Source: CAZSBB01 sp964605235
GTDB lineage: Bacteria > Planctomycetota > Phycisphaerae > Phycisphaerales > Phycisphaeraceae
Direction: 5' to 3'
Length of the DNA stretch: 64,000 nucleotides
NCBI GenBank assembly: GCA_964605235.1
Contig: CAZSBB010000004.1
Location: 124,001-188,000, forward strand
Part shown: piece by piece, positions 10,901-19,093 of the stretch
Position numbering within the stretch: the first letter of the stretch is position 1
Layout of the letters: each line of letters starts with the position of its first letter
Position numbers and translations under genes: made by a program
The notes under the pieces: generated by a model
What the model was told of the DNA's origin: nothing
What the model saw: only the letters and a program-made list of their open reading frames with translations
Databases searched by the model: none

Positions 10901-12241
10901 TCACTGGGGATTGGCCGAGCCATCGGCGGGGGTTTCACCGGGGATGGGTATGCCCAGGCGGCGCCGCACCTCAAAGGGCATGCTGCGCACCGTCCATTGC
11001 CGCAGCCAGAGGGTTTCGATGAGCATGCGGGCCTCGACCACATCGTTCCAGCCGTAGACGAAGCCCTTCTTGAGCTCCTCGTACTCATCCACGTCTTTGA
11101 GTTCGATCTTGAGCACGCTCATGAAGTTGGTCTTCGCCAGGGCTTCGAAGACGTCGGGCAGCCGCTGGTAGTCCACAATCATGCTGACCCAGACGTGCCG
11201 CACGTCGTAAATCGAATTGCTGCGCCGGCCGGTGGGCGACTTGGAAAAGTCGTCCGGCAGCAACTGGTTGCCGCTGACCGACACGCCGGTGCTGAAGTTG
11301 GTGTTGGTGGTCAGCCCGCCGGAGGAGTTGATGCCCACGTAGCCCGGCACCACGCTGATCTTGAGCAGGCGTTTGATCGGATTGATCACCACATTGGCTT
11401 CGGGATTCCACGCCTGGTTGACATTGGCGATGGCGGCGATCAGGTCCTGCTGCACCCACAGATTGAGCTGGCCTTCCCACACACTCACGAGGTTGGGCAG
11501 GGTGGCGTTGGCGGGATCGCTCCAGGCGTCGATCTCAAAGGGGTAATCGGCGCTGCGCGGATTGGCGTCGGCATAGATGTGGAATTTGCTGGCGTGGCGC
11601 AGGGCGACTTCCATCAGGCCTTCGCGCTGGCGTTTGTCCAGGTCCGCCTTTTCCTCGGGCTTGAGTTCCGCGGCATTGTTCACCGGCGGGAAGAAGCCCG
11701 AGAGATACTCCCGGGTGATGCGGTCCAGTTCCGCTTTGAGCGTATCGTGGGGCAACGGGTTGCCGGCATCCATGCGCGGATACAGCGCCACATCGGTATG
11801 CGGCATGAACATCTCGCTGAACGCCTGACGGTACTTGGTGCGGGCGTCGATCAGCAGGTAATCGCTGGTGCCGGGGTCCGGGAAGAGCTGTTCGTGCATC
11901 GGCAGATGCCGATTGCTGTTGAACTGCACCGCCAGGTTGAAGATGCTGGCGTATTCCTCGGTCATCCGGCCGTAGACTTCCTCCAGGTCCTTGATGGTCT
12001 GGGGATTGACCACGATGTTCAGGCGTTGCGGCGGTTTGTCGAGTTCCTCGGCGGGCACGGTGACGGGCGTGCGCTTGAGGGTGTCGATCTTCTTGATCTC
12101 CTTGTCGCGGTCCTGCAGCCGCTGCACGAACGTGCTGCCCTGCACATGAACCACCGACAGCGACACCAGCGAGGCGATGCACAACAACACCGCCACCACG
12201 GCAATCGGGTTGCCCTTGATCCAGAGTAAGGCGGCTTTCAT
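10901..12241 (-). CDS. Single-TM hypothetical protein of the PilM operon, PilO-like by position
   Basis: A 446-residue protein with one N-terminal membrane helix (about 10-33, NPIAVVAVLLCIASLVSLSVV), followed by a helical segment (FVQRLQDRDKEIKKIDTLKR) and a mainly extracytoplasmic mixed region. This layout, a short tail, one TM, a coiled coil and a globular part, is that of PilN/PilO proteins, though it is longer than typical PilO (about 200 residues). Its ATG overlaps the TGA of the PilM gene (ATGA, 12238-12241), which indicates translational coupling and a joint complex. No recognisable domain name can be given. Confidence 0.82.
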   Translation of the reverse strand: MKAALLWIKGNPIAVVAVLLCIASLVSLSVVHVQGSTFVQRLQDRDKEIKKIDTLKRTPVTVPAEELDKPPQRLNIVVNPQTIKDLEEVYGRMTEEYASIFNLAVQFNSNRHLPMHEQLFPDPGTSDYLLIDARTKYRQAFSEMFMPHTDVALYPRMDAGNPLPHDTLKAELDRITREYLSGFFPPVNNAAELKPEEKADLDKRQREGLMEVALRHASKFHIYADANPRSADYPFEIDAWSDPANATLPNLVSVWEGQLNLWVQQDLIAAIANVNQAWNPEANVVINPIKRLLKISVVPGYVGINSSGGLTTNTNFSTGVSVSGNQLLPDDFSKSPTGRRSNSIYDVRHVWVSMIVDYQRLPDVFEALAKTNFMSVLKIELKDVDEYEELKKGFVYGWNDVVEARMLIETLWLRQWTVRSMPFEVRRRLGIPIPGETPADGSANPQ

Positions 12242-14532
12242 GGGCGAACCTCCGAGGCGGCGCCGGCGGCGGGGGCGCCAACCGGAGCGGGAGCGGCGGC
12301 GGGAGCGCCGGCCGGGCGCGGCTGAACCGCATCCGGGTCTTCCGTGCGGCGGGCTTCCTCAGGCCGAATCAGTTCAATGGTCCAGGACACGGCAAAGCGC
12401 AGGTCGTTGTTGTTGCTTTCCAGGTCCGTGGGGCGAACCGGGAAGAACTTGCTCACTTCAATATTGGGCGCGCTGAGGGTATTGGTCGCTCCTCCGGTGT
12501 CGGGCTGACGCAGGGGCAGGTTGCCGCCGGGGGGAGCAAAGCCGGGCACGTTGAAGCCTCCGCGTCCAGGCGGCGGAGTCACCGGCGCGGCGGGCATTTC
12601 CATGGGGCTGGGTCCCGAGTCCCCCGCACTGCCGCCGGGCGTCGCGCCCAGTTTCACCAGGCCGGTGATGCTGGTGCTGCCGGGCAGGATGCGGTACGGC
12701 CGATTGCCGGCTTCGGTGTGGGTGCGGAACCAGTTGAGCAGGGTGGTGACGACGAACTGTGCGCCATCGCGGTGCGGCGTGGTGCCTTCAATGATGATGG
12801 TGAACTTGGGCGGGCCCGTGGCGATGCGATCCTCACCGCCGCCCCCACCGCCCGGACCCATCCCCGGCCCCATCCCTGGGCCCATGCCCGGACCCATTCC
12901 CGGACCCATGCCCGCGCCGGGCAGCCCGGGCGGCGTGCCGCCGGTGTCGCCGCCGCCGGCATTGCCCCAGATGTCGTCCAGCGAGAACGATCCTCCCGAA
13001 GGCTCACCGCCGCCGCCGGCGCCACCGACGCTCGAATCGAGCCGAAACGCGAACTGGGCGCTGATCTTGGTCAGGTAGGCGCGGCGGCGCTTGTCCCGCT
13101 CGATGGACTTGATCGCCTTGTAGTCCGGCGGCGCCTGCAGCAACTCCACCTGCGGGCCCATGGACTTCATCGCTTCATTGAGGTCCAGCAGCACCTTGGG
13201 CCAGATGTCGCGGTAGTCGAGCACGCGGCGGAGATTCTCAATCATCAAACGCGGGTCTTTGGCGTTCTGGATGCCCGTGAGTTTGGAAACGAACTGATTG
13301 GCGTCACTGGTGGTCTGCTTGACCGTTTGTTCGGTGCGCGCCAGTTCCGCGTCATGGGCGTTGGAATCCATCCACAACTTGGTGGCGGCGAAACCCGACG
13401 CGGCGACCATCAGCACCGCCGCCGCGCCCATCCACGGCTGCTTGGAACGCCACATGCGCCGCCGCAGCATGTCCTCGGGCAACACGTTGGCGTCCACCCG
13501 CTGCAAGCCCAGGCCCTGCAGCGCCAGGCCATACGCCGTCGCCATGTTCATCGCATGCTCGGCGAAGTCGGCTTCCTGCTTGCCTTCGATGCGCGCCCGC
13601 TGGTAGCCGTCGACGCGCACCACGTCGATCTGCAACTGCTGCTTGAGGAACTTGCTCATGCCCGGCAGGCGGAAGGTCGAGCCCACGCCCACCAGCTTGC
13701 TCAGCTTGGCGTCGCGGTTGAGGCTTTGATAGAAGCCCAGCGAGCGCTGCATTTCCTGCACCAGATCGGCGAACACCGGCCGCATCGCCTGGAAAATCTG
13801 CCGGGCGTATTTGCTGGTGCCCGCTTCCTTCTTGAGCTTTTCCGCCTTGGGGAAGCTGAGCTTGAAGGCGCGGATCAGGGCTTCGGTGAAGTTGTTGCCG
13901 CCGATGGGCAGCGTGCGGAGCCAGAGGTGGCCTTCCTCGACGATGATGACGTCGGTGCTGGTGGCGCCGATGTCCATGATGATGACGCCCGCCGACTCCT
14001 CGCCGAGTTCCAGGTCATACGCCAGCCCGTTGTACACCGCCAGCGGCGAGAGCGTCAGGCCGTGCACGCTCATGCCCACCGCGTTGTAGTTTTCCAGGAA
14101 GTCCGCCACCCGCTCTTTGGTGATGGCGAAGATGCCCACCTCGACGTCGGGCGAATCCTCCTGGGCGAAGACGTGGTAATCCCACTCCACCATCTCGATG
14201 GGGAAGGGAATCTGCTGCACCGCCTCAAAGCGCACGATGTCGGGAATGCGCTTGGGATCCACCGGCGGGAGCTTGGCGAACCGGGCGAACGCCATGTGCC
14301 CCGGCACCGACACCATCACTTTGCTGCGGCCGATGGAATGACGCGAAAGAAATTGATCGAGGTTGACCTGAATGGCTTCGTTGACGTTGAGGTCCGGCGT
14401 GGTGAGGATTTTTTTGAACGGCAGGACTTCGTAGTCGGCAATGACGATCTCCGTCTTGCGGCGTTGAAGTCGGATCGCCTTGATGGCGTTGGCGCCGACT
14501 TCAATGCCCCAGCAGTCATTTGCTTTCGACAT
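12238..14532 (-). CDS. pilM: Type IV pilus assembly PilM fused to a PilN-like membrane region
   Basis: A 764-residue protein. Residues 1 to about 355 are an actin-like PilM ATPase (WGIEVGANAIKAIRLQ, VSVPGHMAFARFAKLPP, IMDIGATSTDVIIVEEG, GVGSTFRLPGMSKFLKQQL), the cytoplasmic ring component of type IV pilus or type II secretion machines. A membrane helix follows (about 366-388), then a helical stretch and a domain of PilN type. A (GMGP)n low-complexity block lies near residues 536-561, encoded by 12-bp tandem repeats. In most bacteria PilM and PilN are separate and PilN's cytoplasmic tail docks into PilM; here they are one chain. The ATG at 14532 is used because GAGGAG lies six bases upstream; the adjoining GTG at 14535 is too close. 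Confidence 0.9.
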   Translation of the reverse strand: MSKANDCWGIEVGANAIKAIRLQRRKTEIVIADYEVLPFKKILTTPDLNVNEAIQVNLDQFLSRHSIGRSKVMVSVPGHMAFARFAKLPPVDPKRIPDIVRFEAVQQIPFPIEMVEWDYHVFAQEDSPDVEVGIFAITKERVADFLENYNAVGMSVHGLTLSPLAVYNGLAYDLELGEESAGVIIMDIGATSTDVIIVEEGHLWLRTLPIGGNNFTEALIRAFKLSFPKAEKLKKEAGTSKYARQIFQAMRPVFADLVQEMQRSLGFYQSLNRDAKLSKLVGVGSTFRLPGMSKFLKQQLQIDVVRVDGYQRARIEGKQEADFAEHAMNMATAYGLALQGLGLQRVDANVLPEDMLRRRMWRSKQPWMGAAAVLMVAASGFAATKLWMDSNAHDAELARTEQTVKQTTSDANQFVSKLTGIQNAKDPRLMIENLRRVLDYRDIWPKVLLDLNEAMKSMGPQVELLQAPPDYKAIKSIERDKRRRAYLTKISAQFAFRLDSSVGGAGGGGEPSGGSFSLDDIWGNAGGGDTGGTPPGLPGAGMGPGMGPGMGPGMGPGMGPGGGGGGEDRIATGPPKFTIIIEGTTPHRDGAQFVVTTLLNWFRTHTEAGNRPYRILPGSTSITGLVKLGATPGGSAGDSGPSPMEMPAAPVTPPPGRGGFNVPGFAPPGGNLPLRQPDTGGATNTLSAPNIEVSKFFPVRPTDLESNNNDLRFAVSWTIELIRPEEARRTEDPDAVQPRPAGAPAAAPAPVGAPAAGAASEVRP
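12850..12912 (-). repeat. 12-bp tandem repeat coding for (GMGP)n
   Basis: About five copies of a 12-bp unit read GMGP on the minus strand inside the PilM-PilN gene. The block ends in a run of six glycines. Such arrays can change length by slippage without breaking the frame. Confidence 0.8.
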
Positions 14533-14718
14533 CACCGACTCCTCGTCGATTCGCCCAAACCCGTGTGCGCCAGCAGCCGCCGGCGTGTAGCCGGGGCGTC
14601 AGGAGGGACGTCAATCCAGCCATCGCCGCCCTTCGGCTGCGCTCTCCGATCCGCCGTCGCCGGCCGCACCGCCGCGGGACGTGGGACCGATCGGCCGCAT
14701 CAACGCTTAGGTCATTAA

Positions 14719-14739
14719 ACCGGCATAGTTAACGCCGGT
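14719..14739. promoter_or_regulatory. Short palindrome between divergent genes
   Basis: ACCGGC, nine AT-rich bases, then GCCGGT. It lies in the 330-bp gap between the pilM operon start and the TIM-barrel gene. It could be an operator or part of a promoter; nothing else clear is seen in this gap. Confidence 0.3.
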
Positions 14740-14862
14740 CAAGCGATCTCGTCGGCTGGGCGCTGCAAAAGCGCCCGCCCGCCCCCGCCGCAGTTGCGTT
14801 TGCCCCGGCGCGCCCCCACAATGCCGCTTCGCAATCACCCGCCAACCCTTGGGAGCGCGCTG

Positions 14863-15696
14863 ATGAAAATCGCCGTCCAACACCGTTTGCTGCCGGGCCA
14901 CACCCCTGCCGACCGCGCCAAGTGGGCCCGGGACCATGGCGTCGAAGCGATCGAAGTCACCAGCTTCGAAGGCCCCATCGCCGAGCTGCCCGCCGTCATC
15001 GAGCAACTGCTCCCGGTGCTGCCGGTCAGCTCCATCTGCGGCAACAAGACCGTCGACGACCAGCGCGGCTTCGACTTCCTGCATCCCGAGCCCGCCAAAC
15101 GCCGCGCCAGCATCGAAGGCAGCAAAGCCCTGCTCAAGCTGTGCGCCCAGATCGGTGCGGTCGGGCAGATCGTCCCGCCGATCTTCGGCGCCCCGGTGGT
15201 GCCGGACCTGTCGCCGTGGAAAAAGCCGCTGGAGATCGAAGAAGAACTGATGCTCGCCGCCTGCCGGGAGCTGGGCCCGTTCGCCGCCGAGCTCAAGGTC
15301 AAGTTCATGCTCGAGCCGCTCAACCGCTACGAGCAGCATTACCTCCGCAAGCAGTCCGACGCGGTGCGCATCATCAAGCAACTCGACAGCAAAACCCGCC
15401 AGGGCATCGGCCTGCTCAGCGACTTCTTCCACATGCACATCGAGGAAACCAACACGCCCCAGGCACTGGCGGACTGCGCCAAATACACCACCCACGTGCA
15501 TCTGGCGGACAACACCCGTCAGGAACCGGGCACCGGCGACATCGACCTCGTCGCGGCGTTCAAGGTGCTCAAGAAAAACAAGTTCAAAGGCTATCTGGCG
15601 TACGAGTGCAGCATCAGCGGCAAGAACAAAGCCCAGTGCGCCAAGAACCTCGCCAGGAGCCTGGACTACGTGCGCCAGTGCATCAGCAAGGCGTGA
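14863..15696 (+). CDS. Sugar phosphate isomerase/epimerase family TIM-barrel protein
   Basis: A 277-residue xylose-isomerase-like TIM barrel (AP_endonuc_2 family) that would isomerise or epimerise a sugar using a divalent metal. Metal and acid residues typical of the family are visible: the Glu in FMLEPLNRYE, Asp and His in LLSDFFHMHIEE, His and Asp in HVHLADNTRQEPGTGDID and the Glu in YLAYECSI. Length is normal. The ATG at 14863 has GGGAG eight to nine bases upstream and starts exactly at the first strand (KIAVQHRLLPG); the longer frame from 14794 adds unlikely residues. Substrate unknown. It converges on the DUF4276 gene. Confidence 0.88.
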   Translation: MKIAVQHRLLPGHTPADRAKWARDHGVEAIEVTSFEGPIAELPAVIEQLLPVLPVSSICGNKTVDDQRGFDFLHPEPAKRRASIEGSKALLKLCAQIGAVGQIVPPIFGAPVVPDLSPWKKPLEIEEELMLAACRELGPFAAELKVKFMLEPLNRYEQHYLRKQSDAVRIIKQLDSKTRQGIGLLSDFFHMHIEETNTPQALADCAKYTTHVHLADNTRQEPGTGDIDLVAAFKVLKKNKFKGYLAYECSISGKNKAQCAKNLARSLDYVRQCISKA

Positions 15697-15758
15697 GGAA
15701 TTGAATGACGGCGCGAATGCCGTCCCATGCCAATCGTCGACGCCCCAACTCTTAGCCA

Positions 15759-16430
15759 CTACCCAGCGGCATATTCTTCGAGTTTATGGAGCCAGTTGTG
15801 GAAATGTGGGCATTGAGTCCGGATCTTCGAAAGCCCGATGCGGTTTGTCGCAGTCGGACCGTGCAGCGTTTTCCGGTAGGCGGGGTATATCGCCGTAATC
15901 CGGGCAGCAGGATTGTGGCCAGGCCGTTCGTTGATCTGTTCCGGTGTCCGATACTGACCGCAAACGGCAGCGAACGCCGTTTGTGTTGCTTCATCGGCCA
16001 TAACCAGCGGCAGAGTGGTCGGACAGGAAAAAACCCACGCCTCGAACTCATGCAACGCCAGGAAGGGGAGCAGGCGGCCATCCTGAAAGTGGTCGGCTAT
16101 GGCCTGCTCGACATGGGAAATTCGTGAGTAAGCATCGTCTGGACCGGGACGGTCACTCATGCCTGGAAAATCATTTGGTAGTCGGTAATAGTCGAGCATG
16201 GTCGTCACGAGTGTATTCGGCCCCGCACCACCCAAAAGTCGCCGCAGGTCGCCGGCGAATTTGTCGAAGCTGGTGACGCCACCTTTGAAGTTTGGTCCAT
16301 TTTTAACAACTTTTGTCGTCAGAATCGTCGCCGTCAGGTGCAGCCCAAAGGAATGCAGGTGCGGCGCAAGCGTATCCTTCACGAACCGTTCCTCGGTTTG
16401 GCCTTCAACAAGAATCAGCGCCCACTTCAT
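15759..16430 (-). CDS. DUF4276 family protein, TOPRIM-like putative nuclease
   Basis: A 223-residue protein of the DUF4276 family. It begins KWALILVEGQTEERFV, where the VEGxTEE element (E9) is the first acidic motif of TOPRIM/OLD-type nucleases. It continues with TTMLDYYRLPNDFPG and LALHEFEAWVF, both hallmark segments of DUF4276. Its ATG overlaps the stop of the AAA ATPase gene upstream (ATGA, 16427-16430), so the two are translated together. The in-frame codon at 16460 is rejected because it sits inside the ATPase gene with no ribosome site. Base composition is clearly more AT-rich than the flanks. ATPase plus TOPRIM-like partner pairs (PARIS, Gabija, RloAB, AbiL types) act against phages; a defence role here is inference. 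Confidence 0.88.
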   Translation of the reverse strand: MKWALILVEGQTEERFVKDTLAPHLHSFGLHLTATILTTKVVKNGPNFKGGVTSFDKFAGDLRRLLGGAGPNTLVTTMLDYYRLPNDFPGMSDRPGPDDAYSRISHVEQAIADHFQDGRLLPFLALHEFEAWVFSCPTTLPLVMADEATQTAFAAVCGQYRTPEQINERPGHNPAARITAIYPAYRKTLHGPTATNRIGLSKIRTQCPHFHNWLHKLEEYAAG

Positions 16431-17521
16431 GGCCGCGCCCCTAGCAGATTTTTTTCCCACAACTCACCCAGCGCGTAGTTCTCCAGCCATTGGCTTGAAT
16501 CCGCGCTATTGAGCTGTCTGAAAACGCTTTGGCCATCCTTACGGTCAACGGCCCAAACATCCTCAGGCCTGAACTGGTTGACGAGCGTGACCGATTGCGT
16601 GGCTACGATGACCTGCGTTTTCGTGGCGGCGGATTCGAGCATGCTCGCAAGCACCGCGATAGCCGCCGGGTGAAGACCGAGTTCAGGTTCGTCGATCAAG
16701 ATGAGCGGCGGCAGTTCGGGCTGCAGTAAGAGCACGCAGAGGCAGATGAAACGCAAGGTGCCGTCGGAAAGTGACGAAGCATTGAAATAAGCGTCGCTGC
16801 CACGTTCGTTCCACTCGAGTTGTATCGTAGTCGGGCTGAGCCGATTTGGCGCTAGTTGGAAGCGGTCAAAGAAGGGGGCGATTTGCCGCACCGTGTCTTC
16901 GATCAACCTGAAGCCGTGCGGTTTCTGCTGTTGCAGGTAGTAGAGAAAGGCTGCAAGATTCTCGGCTTGCGGGCGAAAAAAACGATTATCGTTGATGTCT
17001 GATGTGCCTTTGGCCAAGGCTGTATCGCTGGTATCGTGAAAGTGATAGACGCGGTAGTTATCAAGATCATGGAGGATCTGCGATACGCACAAGTGTTCGG
17101 TTTTCCGCTCGGCCAATTGCGATTCTCGCGAGCTGGACGCGATAGGCCAGTCATACGGTTTAGCATACTTCTTGTCGTGGTAGTACGCGGTTTCTTGGGC
17201 GATAAATAGCGAATTGTCAACCGAACCGAGAACTTTTACCCGGTACCCATTGGTGGGACCACCCTCACCAAATTCGACATAGATTTCCATGTGAGGCGAA
17301 CGCTTACGGCCGTGGTGCAGAATCGAGTCGGCACCGCCTTTCAACTGTGTGTAGCTGGCAAGATTTCGGCCGACGATTTCTTTGAGAAAGCGAAAGACGC
17401 CAATTAGATTTGATTTACCCGAGCCATTGCCACCGATAAATACATTCAAGGGGCGGAGGTTTAAGCTCTGCGAATGTATCGATTTAAAGTTCGATATGGA
17501 GATTTGTTGCAGAATTCGCAT
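16427..17521 (-). CDS. AAA family ATPase (RecF/OLD-like), partner of the DUF4276 protein
   Basis: A 364-residue ABC/RecF-type ATPase. It has an N-terminal strand and helix typical of the group (ISNFKSIHSQSLNLRPLNVFIG), Walker A GGNGSGKS (30-37), an ABC-like signature SSLSDGTLRF, Walker B LILIDEPELGLHP and an H-loop-like VATQS. There is no coiled-coil arm and no nuclease domain; the nuclease activity would come from the following TOPRIM-like protein. The gene has more A and T, and A-rich codons, than its neighbours, and is bounded by unrelated genes, so horizontal transfer is likely. It starts at ATG 17521. Confidence 0.9.
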   Translation of the reverse strand: MRILQQISISNFKSIHSQSLNLRPLNVFIGGNGSGKSNLIGVFRFLKEIVGRNLASYTQLKGGADSILHHGRKRSPHMEIYVEFGEGGPTNGYRVKVLGSVDNSLFIAQETAYYHDKKYAKPYDWPIASSSRESQLAERKTEHLCVSQILHDLDNYRVYHFHDTSDTALAKGTSDINDNRFFRPQAENLAAFLYYLQQQKPHGFRLIEDTVRQIAPFFDRFQLAPNRLSPTTIQLEWNERGSDAYFNASSLSDGTLRFICLCVLLLQPELPPLILIDEPELGLHPAAIAVLASMLESAATKTQVIVATQSVTLVNQFRPEDVWAVDRKDGQSVFRQLNSADSSQWLENYALGELWEKNLLGARP

Positions 17522-17656
17522 GTCAGTAGCTCAAAAATGTCGGCATTGTACCCGACAGTGATGTCCTTGATAGCGAGGCAACGTGCTCGCTCCTTCTATC
17601 CGCCTACTGCAGGCCAAATCGTGACGGTCCTATGGTGGGGTGTCGGAATCACCACC

Positions 17657-18835
17657 TCAACAAACCCGCGCCCCGGCGCCGGGTCGCGTGACGAATGCGG
17701 TGGCTTCGATGCCGGTCTTTTCCTGATACGCCGGGAGGACGGCTTCGAGCACCTGCTCGACCGCTGCCGCCTGCACCAGGCTCACCGTGCAGCCGCCGAA
17801 GCCGCCGCCGGTCATGCGGGCGCCGTACACGCCGCGCTGCGGGGTCAGCAGGTCCACCAGCGTGTCCAGTTCCAGGCAGCTCACTTCAAAGTCGTCGCGC
17901 AGGGAGCGATGGCTGGCGCCCATGAGCTGGCCGAAGGCGTTCCAGTCGCTGCGTTGCAAGGCGTCGGCGGCCTGCTGGGTGCGGGCGATTTCGTGCACGA
18001 CATGCCGGGCGCGGCGCCAGGTCACCGGATCAACCAACGCTTTGGCGTCCTCCAACTGCGCGGCGGTGGCGTCGCGCAGGGCGCTGACGCCCATCGCCTT
18101 GGCAGCCTCCTCGCACTGCCTGCGGCGCTGTGGGTATTCGCTGCCCGCCAGTTCGTGGCGCACGTTGGTGTTGATGATCAGCACCGCCAGTTGCTCATCC
18201 GCCAGCGGGACCTGCCGGGCTTCCAGTGACCGGCAATCCAGCAGCAATGCACAGCCTTCCTGCGCGCAGGCGCTGGCGTACTGGTCCATGATGCCGCAGG
18301 GCATTTTCGGGAAATGATGCTCCGCCCACTGGCACAGCAGCGCTTTGTCCACCGGGCCCAGCTTCACCTGAAACATCTGCGCCAGCAGCGTGGCGGTGGC
18401 GACTTCCAGGGCGGCGCTGCTCGACAAGCCGCTGCCCAGCGGCACGTTGGAATGGATCAGCAGGTCAAAGCCTTCAAGCGGATGGCCGCGGTCGAAAAAC
18501 CCCGCCACCACGCCGCGGATGTAATTGGACCACTCCGGCTCGTCGGGGCGCAGGTGCGAACTGACCTCGAACAGCACGGCATCTTCGTCCGTGCCCTGCC
18601 CTTCGTCGCCGAGCGTGACCACGCGGGCGTGCTTGGCGCCGTTGCGGGCGCCGACGACCACGGTCTGGCGCTCGATGGCGATGGGCAGCACGAAGCCGTC
18701 GCAGTAGTCGACGTGTTCGCCGATCAGGTTCACCCGTCCGGGGGCGGCGGCGGCGTGGGTCGCCGGGCGGCCGAAGTGCGCGGCAAAGCGTTCCCTGGCG
18801 GTGTTCAACAGCGCGGACAGATCGGTCACGCTCAT
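17657..18835 (-). CDS. galK: Galactokinase
   Basis: A 392-residue GHMP kinase that phosphorylates galactose with ATP (Leloir pathway). It shows all three family motifs: the galactokinase signature GRVNLIGEHVDYCDGFVLPIAI, read as GRVNLIGEHVDY then CDGFVLPIAI; motif 2 VPLGSGLSSSAALEVA; and motif 3 MTGGGFGGCTVSLV. The ATG at 18835 is chosen over that at 18841 because GGGAGG lies nine bases upstream of the former and only three from the latter. No other gal genes adjoin. Confidence 0.95.
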   Translation of the reverse strand: MSVTDLSALLNTARERFAAHFGRPATHAAAAPGRVNLIGEHVDYCDGFVLPIAIERQTVVVGARNGAKHARVVTLGDEGQGTDEDAVLFEVSSHLRPDEPEWSNYIRGVVAGFFDRGHPLEGFDLLIHSNVPLGSGLSSSAALEVATATLLAQMFQVKLGPVDKALLCQWAEHHFPKMPCGIMDQYASACAQEGCALLLDCRSLEARQVPLADEQLAVLIINTNVRHELAGSEYPQRRRQCEEAAKAMGVSALRDATAAQLEDAKALVDPVTWRRARHVVHEIARTQQAADALQRSDWNAFGQLMGASHRSLRDDFEVSCLELDTLVDLLTPQRGVYGARMTGGGFGGCTVSLVQAAAVEQVLEAVLPAYQEKTGIEATAFVTRPGAGARVC

Positions 18836-18915
18836 AAGCATATGCCTCCCAAACGCCGCATCTTAACACCGGATCGTCCCGCCGGTCGTCTGGGAAACCC
18901 AGAGCCGACGCGGGC

Positions 18916-18973
18916 GAAAAAAGGGGATAAGTACATTATTTTATTAAAAATAATGTACTTATCCCCTTTTTTC
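18916..18973. mobile_element. AT-rich palindromic element (MITE/REP-like), copy 1
   Basis: A perfect inverted repeat with 27-bp arms and a 4-base loop. It contains AAAAAAGGGGATAAGTAC on the left and its complement on the right. A second copy with the same core lies at 30919-30985. It stands between divergent genes, so terminating a transcript is not its obvious job. Its AT-rich composition contrasts with the GC-rich host, and two nearly identical copies suggest movement in trans by a REP-type (Y1/RAYT) transposase; no transposase is in the window. Confidence 0.75.
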
Positions 18974-19001
18974 ACCCATGGCAATCACACCCGCCTAACC
19001 A

Positions 19002-19010
19002 TGCTATAAT
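19002..19010 (+). promoter_or_regulatory. Extended -10 promoter
   Basis: TGCTATAAT, a consensus extended -10, lies 84 bp before the next ATG (19094). No good -35 is seen at normal spacing, as is usual for extended -10 promoters. Confidence 0.6.
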
Positions 19011-19093
19011 CGACCAGATTGACCTCTGGCCCCCGCCAGCGATCGCCCGGCCCGACGACGTCCCCTCTCCGCAAACGGAAAAGGCACCGCCCC

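Noticed and set aside
12718..14718. A 666-codon plus-strand frame opposite pilM
   Set aside because: No domain, no ribosome site, and it is antisense to a clear PilM.
15759..17521. PARIS system (AriA/AriB)
   Set aside because: PARIS uses a DUF4435 partner; here the partner has DUF4276 motifs, so only a general likeness can be claimed.
18916..18973. Simple bidirectional terminator
   Set aside because: It lies between genes transcribed away from each other, and a second copy with the same core exists elsewhere. A mobile palindrome explains both better.
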